In this document: positions 27,402 through 33,720 of the stretch, in pieces | Position numbering within the stretch: position 1 is the first letter of the stretch | Layout of the letters: each line of letters opens with the position of its first letter | Origin: Rhodospirillales bacterium | GTDB lineage: Bacteria; Pseudomonadota; Alphaproteobacteria; Rhodospirillales; JANQFP01 | DNA: 33,720 bases | Assembly (NCBI GenBank): GCA_028277795.1 | Contig: JANQFP010000086.1 | Span: 1 to 33,720, forward strand | Direction: 5' to 3' | The notes under the pieces: model-generated | What the model was told of the DNA's origin: nothing | Database searches by the model: none | Seen by the model: only the letters and a program-made list of their open reading frames with translations | Position numbers and translations under genes: made by a program

Positions 27402-27893
27402 ATGTCGGACCAAACGCCGCGCGTCGGCATCATCATGGGCAGCCAGTCGGATTGGGAGACCATGCGTCATTCCGCCGACACCCTGGAGCGTCTGGGCGTG
27501 CCGTGCGAAAGCCGCGTCGTCTCGGCCCACCGCACGCCGGACCGCCTGCATGCCTACTGTGCCGAGGCCCGCGAGCGCGGCCTCCAGGTGATCATCGCCG
27601 GTGCCGGCATGGCGGCGGCCCTGCCCGGATCGGCGGCGGCGATGACCCCGCTGCCGGTGCTCGGCGTGCCCATGGAGGGCAAGCTCATGGGCGGCCTCGA
27701 CGCCCTGCTGGCCATGGCGCAGATGCCCGGCGGGGTGCCCGTCGGCACCCTCGGCATCGGCCGCGCCGGCGCCGTCAACGCGGCCCTGCTCGCCGCCGCC
27801 ATCATCGCGCTTTCGGACGCCGGCGTGGCGGCCGCCCTCGACCGCTTCCGTGCCGAGCAGACGGCGGCGGTGCCCGAGACCCCGACCGCCTGA
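27402..27893 (+). CDS. purE: N5-carboxyaminoimidazole ribonucleotide mutase PurE
   Basis: Purine biosynthesis: converts N5-CAIR to CAIR. The 163-residue protein shows [13 protein letters not shown], the catalytic SAHRTPDRL histidine, [13 protein letters not shown] and [15 protein letters not shown], and ends [18 protein letters not shown]. In the third block most relatives have AGGAAHLPG; here it is AGMAAALPG, with Ala for the conserved His. GGGAG lies 10 bases before the ATG. purK, the usual partner, is not next to it; phaC follows after 86 bases. Confidence 0.92.
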   Translation: MSDQTPRVGIIMGSQSDWETMRHSADTLERLGVPCESRVVSAHRTPDRLHAYCAEARERGLQVIIAGAGMAAALPGSAAAMTPLPVLGVPMEGKLMGGLDALLAMAQMPGGVPVGTLGIGRAGAVNAALLAAAIIALSDAGVAAALDRFRAEQTAAVPETPTA

Positions 27894-27979
27894 CCGGCCC
27901 CACCGGCGCCGCGTCCACCGGGCGTAGACACCGCCGATCCGTTGCGGAATGATGACTCGCCGCAACGCGGACGAGACCC

Positions 27980-29803
27980 ATGGCCAAGACGACCAAACCC
28001 GGACCCGGCCGCCGTCCCCGGCGCCGCGCCACCAAGAAGACCGGCACCGGACCGGCGCCGGTCGCTGAAGACGACCTGGCGGCAGCCTCGGGCGGACCCT
28101 ATCCCGTCGAGCGCCTGGTCCACACCATGCTCGGCCGGCTGGCGCCGGCGGTGTCGCCGCCGGCCCTCATGCTCGCCCACCTGGACTGGCTGGCCCACCT
28201 GGCCGTGGCGCCGGGCAAGCAGGCCGGGCTGGCCCTCAACGCCCTGCGCAAGACCACCCGGTTCGGCATCTACGTGTCCCGGTCCATGGTCGATCCCCAG
28301 GCGCAGGCGATGGTCACGGTGCCCCATGGCGATCCGCGGTTCGGCGGCCCGGCGTGGCAGCGCTGGCCGTTCAACCTGATCCAGCAGTCCTTCCTGCTCA
28401 TCCAGCAGTGGTGGCACGAGGCGACCACCCGTGTGCCCGGGGTGAGGCCGGACAACGAGGAGGTGGTGTCGTTCATCGCCCGCCAGATGCTGGACGTGCT
28501 GTCGCCGTCCAACTACCCGCTGACCAACCCCGCCCTGATCGAGGCGATCAGCGAGGAAGGGGCCATGAACCTGATGCGCGGCGCCGCCCGCCTGGTCGAG
28601 GACTGGGAGCGGGCCGTGAGCGGTCGTGCGCCGGCCGGCGCCGAGGGCTACCGGGTCGGTGAGACGGTGGCCGCCACCCCCGGCTCCGTGGTCCACCGCA
28701 CCCCGCTGATGGAGCTGATCCAGTACGCGCCGGCGACGGACACGGTGTTCGCCGAGCCGGTCCTGCTGGTGCCGTCATGGATCAGCCGGTTCTACATCCT
28801 CGATCTGTCGCCGGCCAACTCGCTGGTGCGCCACTTGGTCGACCGCGGCCACACGGTGTTCGTCCTGTCGTGGCGCAACCCCGGCGCGGGCGAGGACGAC
28901 CTGGCGCTGGACGCCTACCGCGAGGCCGTTCGCCACGCCATCGACGCGGTCACCGCCATCGTGCCGGACCGCCCGGTCCACGCCGCCGGCACGTGCCTGG
29001 GCGGCACCCTGCTGCTGCTGGCCGCCGCGGTCATGGCGCGGGACGGGGACGAACGCCTGGCCTCGGTGTCGACCATGGTCGCCCAGGCCGATTTCGCCGG
29101 CAGCCGGGACCTCCTGCTGTACCTGGACGAGAGCCGCGTCCACTACCTGGAAGAGGCCATGTGGGAGCACGGCTACCTGGACGCCGGCCAAGCCGCTGCC
29201 GACTTCCGTCGTTTCCGGGCCCATGACCTGCTGTGGTCGGCGGTGGTCCACGACTACCTGCTGGGACGGCGCCAGCCGGTCAGCGACCTGATGGCGTGGA
29301 GCGCCGACACCGTCCGCATGCCCCACGGCCGCCACGCCGAGTCCCTGCGCGCCCTCTTGCTGCGCAACGAGCTGGCCGAGGGCCGCTACGATGTGGACGG
29401 CCGGCCGGTCGACCTCCACCACATCCGCGCGCCCCTGTTCGTGCTCGGCGCCGAGCGTGACCACGTGGCGCCCTGGCCGTCGGTCTACAAGCTGCGTCAT
29501 CTGACGGGCGGCGACCTCACCCTGGTCCTGACCGACGGCGGGCACAACACGGGGCTGGTCAGCCGGCCCGGCCATGGCGGGCGCAGCTACCGGGCCGCCG
29601 TGGTGGGCCCCGACGACGTCTACGTGGACCCCGCCACCTGGCAGTCGGCGACCCCGGTTGCGGACGGCTCGTGGTGGCCGGCCTGGCAGGCCTGGCTGGC
29701 CGAGCGCTCCACCCCCGGTGCGCCGCCGCCTCCAATGGGCAACGCCGATGGCGGCTACCCGCCCCTCGGCGCCGCACCGGGCGACTACGTGCGGGAGGCG
29801 TGA
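27980..29803 (+). CDS. phaC: Poly(3-hydroxyalkanoate) synthase, class I-like
   Basis: Polymerises hydroxyacyl-CoA into storage polyester on granules. The 607-residue length fits class I. The lipase-like box is AAGTCLGGTL with catalytic Cys339; Asp494 (GAERDHVAPW) and His522 (DGGHNTG) complete the triad. The N-terminal PHA-synthase domain includes PFNLIQQSFLLIQQWW and DVLSPSNYPLTNP. The first ~40 residues are a basic Lys/Arg/Pro-rich tail, perhaps a granule or DNA-binding extension. No phaA, phaB or phasin gene is adjacent. The ribosome site is weak. Confidence 0.95.
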   Translation: MAKTTKPGPGRRPRRRATKKTGTGPAPVAEDDLAAASGGPYPVERLVHTMLGRLAPAVSPPALMLAHLDWLAHLAVAPGKQAGLALNALRKTTRFGIYVSRSMVDPQAQAMVTVPHGDPRFGGPAWQRWPFNLIQQSFLLIQQWWHEATTRVPGVRPDNEEVVSFIARQMLDVLSPSNYPLTNPALIEAISEEGAMNLMRGAARLVEDWERAVSGRAPAGAEGYRVGETVAATPGSVVHRTPLMELIQYAPATDTVFAEPVLLVPSWISRFYILDLSPANSLVRHLVDRGHTVFVLSWRNPGAGEDDLALDAYREAVRHAIDAVTAIVPDRPVHAAGTCLGGTLLLLAAAVMARDGDERLASVSTMVAQADFAGSRDLLLYLDESRVHYLEEAMWEHGYLDAGQAAADFRRFRAHDLLWSAVVHDYLLGRRQPVSDLMAWSADTVRMPHGRHAESLRALLLRNELAEGRYDVDGRPVDLHHIRAPLFVLGAERDHVAPWPSVYKLRHLTGGDLTLVLTDGGHNTGLVSRPGHGGRSYRAAVVGPDDVYVDPATWQSATPVADGSWWPAWQAWLAERSTPGAPPPPMGNADGGYPPLGAAPGDYVREA

Positions 29804-29899
29804 GGGACCGGCGACCGGCGGCGTGGTAAGCCGTTCGGGGGCGGACACGCGCCTTGAACGTGTCCCTGGTGCGTGATTGGCTTACATTGGCGCGCTTTC

Positions 29900-30014
29900 G
29901 AACCGACTCGCGAAGCGCCCTATTTGCACGCCGGCAAACCCGCGCGGTGCTTGAACGCAACCGCCTTCGCATGAATTGGCCCGGTGGGGCATTTCATTGG
30001 CGCGGCGGTATGAG
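29900..30014. repeat. 115-bp dispersed repeat, copy B, in the phaC-PIN gap
   Basis: Partner of 26349-26463, same orientation, equal length, about 81% identity. It occupies part of the 399-base gap 29804-30202, in which I see no gene. A short tandem TGTAGCCA pair (30070-30087) is also there. Confidence 0.7.
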
Positions 30015-30202
30015 AAATCGGCAATCCGATCGCAAACAAGACGTCCCGCCGCGGCAATCAGTTAGGCGAGCTGTAGCCAATTGTAGCCATGGCCTTACGC
30101 GGGAGATACCGACCTCGGCGCGGGCAGGTGCCCCCGGTGGCTTGTTCCGATAGGCCGGAATTCCGGGGGCACCATGTCGAAAACCGCTTGGCAAACAGTC
30201 GG

Positions 30203-30628
30203 TTATCGTTCTTGCGGATACCACAGTTCGATTCGCCCACGTGCCGTCGCGCGGCGGGCGGTTTCCGCGGGGGACGGACGATAGACTTTGGCGATAAAGG
30301 GCGGTTCGTGCCGCTCGAGAAATCGTTCGATGCGGGGTAGCGTCGCCACGAAAGCGCCGGCGAGGTCCCGAAGCGGTGCGTGGCCCACCACGACCAGCAG
30401 AGAAACGCGGTGGTCAATCACCGCTTGGCGTTCGTTTGGTGTATAGCGGATACGACGGTTGTGGGTGAGCGCAATCCAGCCCTGCCGGCTGACCTCCGCA
30501 AGCCACTCTTCGTCGGGCGCATTGTGGACAAAATGATCGGCGTGCCGTTCAACCGTCAGTCCGGCGGCCTGCAAGATGTCCGGGAACCGAGTCCCGAGAT
30601 CGCGATCCGTGAAATAGACAAAGCTCAA
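30203..30628 (-). CDS. PIN-like domain protein, probable toxin of a DUF433 pair
   Basis: A 141-residue protein beginning MSFVYFTDRDLGTRFPDILQ. The first acidic motif (FTDRDLG), then DEEWLAEVSRQGWIALTHN, fits the PIN-like/DUF5615 fold of putative RNases partnered with DUF433 proteins. The usual third acid (LTxD) is Asn here (LTHN), so activity is uncertain. Its ATG overlaps the antitoxin stop by 4 bases (ATGA), as in toxin-antitoxin operons. Confidence 0.75.
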   Translation of the reverse strand: MSFVYFTDRDLGTRFPDILQAAGLTVERHADHFVHNAPDEEWLAEVSRQGWIALTHNRRIRYTPNERQAVIDHRVSLLVVVGHAPLRDLAGAFVATLPRIERFLERHEPPFIAKVYRPSPAETARRATARGRIELWYPQER

Positions 30629-31341
30629 GCCGCCCGCTCGTAGACTGCGGCTTGTTCGATTTCAGACGCATCGAGCCCGTAATCGGCGGCGAGGTCGGCC
30701 ACCGGCTCGCCGGCGTCGATCCGATCGGCGATCGCGCGCGTGGAAATGCTTTTGCTGGCAAGGACGGGACGTCCAAAAGCGAGGCGGGCGTCGATCACGA
30801 TCGGGCGTTCCTTCTCAGCCTCCCCAGTGAGCAGGAACGGGTAAAGTTGCACAGGGAATTTCGAGCGGTCCCACTTGATGCGTTTAAGGTGCTCCTGAAG
30901 CACGCGCCGCATGGCGAGCTGGCCGGACGCCGACAACTCGATCAGCGCGCCGTATTTCTCGAGAAAGACGCTTCCGGCGTTCGTGCGCAATTCAGGTCGG
31001 AGCAGCAGCCGTTCGATGCCCAAGTCCTTTTCGGCGTAATCGATGGCACTTCGCAGGGCCGGAACTGACACGCCGTGTTCGGTCCGCAGCGACCGCAGGA
31101 CGTGGGCTTCGATCAGATTCCAAAAAGAGAGCAGGGGTGGGATTCGCGATGCGGGGCGGATCAGGGGATGAAATTGTGCTCCGCCCTCCGCCGTCGGGTA
31201 TTGGCGCCCCAGCGCCCAGGAGCGCAGTGTCGCTGCTGGCAGCCGCAGGTAGTGGGCTGCCTCGGCGACCGTGTAGGCGGGCGCGTCGCGACCGTCGGTT
31301 GTCTCCCCGGATTTCCCGCGTGATGCCTTCATGGCGCACAT
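30625..31341 (-). CDS. DUF433 protein with N-terminal MerR-like HTH, probable antitoxin
   Basis: A 238-residue protein. Residues about 20-60 (YTVAEAAHYLRLPAATLRSWALGRQYP) form a MerR-like helix-turn-helix. The C-terminal ~60 residues (GRPVLASKSISTRAIADRIDAGEPVADLAADYGLDASEIEQAAVYE) are a DUF433 domain, typical of antitoxins paired with PIN-like toxins. The middle is unassigned. It likely represses its own operon and neutralises the downstream protein. ATG at 31341 or 31332; no clear ribosome site. Confidence 0.78.
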   Translation of the reverse strand: MCAMKASRGKSGETTDGRDAPAYTVAEAAHYLRLPAATLRSWALGRQYPTAEGGAQFHPLIRPASRIPPLLSFWNLIEAHVLRSLRTEHGVSVPALRSAIDYAEKDLGIERLLLRPELRTNAGSVFLEKYGALIELSASGQLAMRRVLQEHLKRIKWDRSKFPVQLYPFLLTGEAEKERPIVIDARLAFGRPVLASKSISTRAIADRIDAGEPVADLAADYGLDASEIEQAAVYERAA

Positions 31342-31508
31342 AGTAGGCGGCCGTCCACCAGAACTCTATAGGAAGCTGCGCCGGCGTCCAATGTGGCGGT
31401 CTGATGCCGCTCTCGAAGTAATATCGAACGAAAGCGGAGCCCCTTCGCCGAACGACCGCTTTCCGAGCCGAGATCGGACATTCTATCGCAGGCGCCGCAA
31501 CAGAAGCC

Positions 31509-31563
31509 GAAACCGGGGACAGTATACCAATTTCGGGAAACCGGGGACAGTATACCAATTTCG
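31509..31563. repeat. Two tandem GGGGACAGTATACC repeats
   Basis: GAAACCGGGGACAGTATACC plus AATTTCG appears at 31509-31535 and 31537-31563, a 28-base period. It shares AAACCGGGGACAGTATAC with the inverted pair at 23.7 kb, then differs (CAATTTC against TGATTTC). A worn third copy follows near 31585. The rest of the gap 31342-31677 holds no recognised gene. Confidence 0.7.
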
Positions 31564-31677
31564 CAGTGAAGCTGGGGGCAGGGAGAAACCTGGGACAACG
31601 GTGGCAGATTCAGGTTGCAACCGCACCACTACGAGGTCTGAGCGGACACGACGGTCGATCTGGGCCCAGATGTCGGT

Positions 31678-32187
31678 TCAGGGACTGACGGCTGGCGTGT
31701 TGACGGGGGCACCGTGGATCGCAAGAAATATCAATCCTAGAAAGCCAAGAAATGCGGCAGCATCAGCCGCCATAAATAGGTTCCAACCATGGCTCTTTCG
31801 GTCTTTCCATTCTGATTGCCATGTTCCGTCCAGGATGTGGCCGGACTTGCGCCAATTGCTTTCGATGTGTTCGCGCACATCTTGTATAGCGGAGTATGCG
31901 TAGGTGCAAAGGAGGACGCCGAAGGCGGCCACGAGTGCAAGCGCGATGCGGTTGCCAATTCTCAAGTATGGGAATAGCCCATCGGGTTGAACGAACTTGG
32001 CAATAAACGGAAGCGCCAAGGAGGCCCCTATCAGCGCCAAAAGCCAGGTGCCCATTGACCAAAGTCGTTGACCCAAACGATCTGCGCGATCCTCAAAGTA
32101 CTGCCATCTGGTAAAGCGGTCCGGCGACAGGGCAAGGACTGCGTCCAAGCGCGCTTGGGATGCCTCTTCGCGCTCCTCTGGGGTCAC
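31678..32187 (-). CDS. Hypothetical three-helix membrane protein
   Basis: A 169-residue protein starting at GTG 32187, with GGAG about 10 bases upstream. The N-terminal ~40 residues are acidic and soluble (MTPEEREEASQARLDAVLAL). Three hydrophobic helices follow: LWSMGTWLLALIGASLALPF, RIALALVAAFGVLLCTYAYS and AADAAAFLGFLGLIFLAI. A basic, Trp-rich loop lies between helices 2 and 3. I do not recognise the family; the layout is loosely like the SLATT-type small membrane proteins of accessory regions. It stands alone near the insertion sequence. Confidence 0.6.
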   Translation of the reverse strand: MTPEEREEASQARLDAVLALSPDRFTRWQYFEDRADRLGQRLWSMGTWLLALIGASLALPFIAKFVQPDGLFPYLRIGNRIALALVAAFGVLLCTYAYSAIQDVREHIESNWRKSGHILDGTWQSEWKDRKSHGWNLFMAADAAAFLGFLGLIFLAIHGAPVNTPAVSP

Positions 32188-32357
32188 GCTCCGACTCCTT
32201 CTCGATAACCGGTGAAACCTACGCCATCGTAAGCAGCGTACCGAACGCGCACCACGTGTTACCTCGCGTAACGCGACACATCGCTCTAATCAGTAAGCCG
32301 TAAATAGTGGAGGCAGTTGCAAAACGGTGATTTTGCGTTGAGTTTTCCGCCTTGAGG

Positions 32358-33691
32358 GGCTGATTTTGGGCTGGTTGTCGAGGCGGCCGCAGGCCTTTTC
32401 CGGTATGTTGGATTTGCGAGAAACAACGACCGGAAAGGACTGCGGGCCATGCCTCTGCGCGCGACGCTATCAGGGTATTGGCGGAGCCTTCAAGGCGAAC
32501 TTTTCCAGGCGCTGGAAGAAGAACTGGGGCCGCTGGGCGGACGCTATCGCGATCTTGTGACGGTGCTCGAGTTGGCGCGGGTCGAGGCCTTCGTGAAGGA
32601 CTGGCCTGGTGTGGTCGGACGTCCGAGGAAGGACCGGGCGGCGCTGGCGCGGGGCTTCGTCGCCAAGGCGGTGTTCAACATCGCCCAGACCGACATGCTG
32701 ATCGAGCGTCTGCTGGTGGACAAGACCCTGCGCCGGCTGTGCGGCTGGACGCGCGTGAGCGCGGTGCCGAGTGCGGCGACGTTCTCGCGGGCCTTTGCCG
32801 AGTTCGCGGCGGGCGATCTGCCGGGCCGCCTGCACCAAGCGGTGATCGTCAAGACCCAAGGCGCGCGCCTGGTTGGCCATATTGCCCGCGACAGCACGGC
32901 GATCGAGGCGCGCGAGCGCAGCCCCGAGACGCCGAAGCGCGAGCCCCGGCCCAAGCGCAAGCGTGGCCGGCCGAAGAAGGGCGAGGAGCGGCCCAAGGCG
33001 CCCGAGGCGCGCCGCCGGCTGGAGCGCCAAGGCGAGATGAGCCTGGCCGAGATGCTGGCCGATCTGCCGCGCGCCTGCACCCCGGGGGTCAAGCAGAACG
33101 CCAAGGGCTACCGCACCCATTGGATCGGCTACAAGCTGCACCTGGACGTGGCCGACGGCGACATCCCGATCAGCGCGCTGCTCACCTCGGCCAGCCTGCA
33201 CGACAGCCAGGCGGCGATCCCCCTGGCGACCATGACCGCAAGCCGGGTGACCAACCTCTATGATCTGATGGATTCGGCCTACGACGCCCCGGAGATCAAG
33301 GCACACAGCCGCGCGCTCGGCCACGTTCCCCTGATCGAGCCCCATCCGCGAAACGCCGCCGGCAAGGAGCGCATCCGCGCCGAGGCCAGGCGACAGACGC
33401 GCATCGGCCTGCGAACCGCCGGGCATATCCGCTATCGGGAGCGCAGCGCCGTCGAGCGCGTCAACGCCAACTTCAAGGACAACTTCACCGGCCGCACGAT
33501 CCGCGTCCGCGGCCCCGACAAGGTCGCCTGCCACGTCATGTTCGCCCTGCTCGCGCTCAGCGCCATCCAGATCATGCGCCTCGTCCAGTAGCCGCTAAGG
33601 CTCCTCGGCCGGCGTCCGGCAACTCCCGCAAACGCAGGGAGGACCGAACCGCCTCGCCGAGGTCAAGCCCATGCACGCGCCAAAATCAGCC
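32358..33691. mobile_element. Insertion sequence with DDE transposase, about 1.33 kb
   Basis: GGCTGATTTTGG (32358-32369) and CCAAAATCAGCC (33680-33691) are 12-bp perfect inverted ends flanking a single transposase gene. No clear target duplication was seen, so the true ends could lie slightly outside. Confidence 0.65.
32449..33591 (+). CDS. IS4/IS5-superfamily DDE transposase
   Basis: A 380-residue transposase, apparently full length. Catalytic acids: D in GHIARDSTAIEARE, D in YDLMDSAYDAPE, and E in RYRERSAVERVNANFK. The last block fits the Y-(2)-R-(3)-E-(6)-K signature of the IS4 group. A basic, Pro/Lys-rich linker (about residues 160-190) sits between the first and second acids. The N-terminal region (RDRAALARGFVAKAVFNIAQ) is the DNA-binding part. 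GGAAAGGA lies shortly before the ATG. The subfamily is not certain. Confidence 0.88.
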   Translation: MPLRATLSGYWRSLQGELFQALEEELGPLGGRYRDLVTVLELARVEAFVKDWPGVVGRPRKDRAALARGFVAKAVFNIAQTDMLIERLLVDKTLRRLCGWTRVSAVPSAATFSRAFAEFAAGDLPGRLHQAVIVKTQGARLVGHIARDSTAIEARERSPETPKREPRPKRKRGRPKKGEERPKAPEARRRLERQGEMSLAEMLADLPRACTPGVKQNAKGYRTHWIGYKLHLDVADGDIPISALLTSASLHDSQAAIPLATMTASRVTNLYDLMDSAYDAPEIKAHSRALGHVPLIEPHPRNAAGKERIRAEARRQTRIGLRTAGHIRYRERSAVERVNANFKDNFTGRTIRVRGPDKVACHVMFALLALSAIQIMRLVQ

Positions 33692-33720
33692 GCGGCACCA
33701 TATCCGACGGCCCACGAACC

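Overview
The window looks like a chromosomal segment of a GC-rich alphaproteobacterium, most likely in or near the Rhodospirillales. Support comes from a minus-strand block infA-maf-rng-yacG next to tRNA-Phe, a rhizobial-type glycerol operon glpR-D-S-T-P-Q divergent from glpK, a PHA synthase, a DUF2141 protein and DUF465 small proteins. The genus is inferred from gene content only.

Layout. 1-1167: 3' part of a 2-oxoacid:ferredoxin oxidoreductase with a fused ferredoxin domain. 1165-1435: a fold-back, MITE-like element that supplies the stop codon of this gene and of the convergent glpQ. 1433-7780: glycerol uptake and oxidation operon (glpR, glpD, two ABC ATPases, two permeases). The membrane protein and the binding protein that normally follow are not seen. 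8022-9515: glpK, divergent. 9560-12733: a fused endonuclease Q-like/UvrD-like repair protein.

13198-20272 is a 7.06-kb integrative element in the 3' end of tRNA-Phe. An 18-bp core is duplicated at both ends and a 13-bp arm-like repeat lies about 62 bp inside each core. It carries a serine recombinase, a small membrane ORF, an XRE regulator, four ~38-bp hairpin units, an array of twelve 17-bp iterons, a zinc-finger-like protein, an RNase HI-like protein lacking two catalytic acids, a winged-helix protein with motifs A, B and C of family-A DNA polymerases (stop and start overlap as ATGA), and a tyrosine integrase. It reads as a self-contained replication and integration module with no obvious cargo, and is the best candidate here for an uncharacterised system.

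20256-29803 is mostly host backbone: tRNA-Phe, yacG, rng, maf, infA, a DUF2141 protein, two DUF465 proteins, a NYN-domain protein, a patatin-like protein, a degenerate GGDEF protein, purE and phaC. Two repeat families are scattered here: a GGGGACAGTATAC motif (23.7 and 31.5 kb) and a 115-bp repeat (26.3 and 29.9 kb). 30203-33720 is accessory: a DUF433/PIN-like toxin-antitoxin pair, a three-helix membrane protein and an insertion sequence with a DDE transposase.
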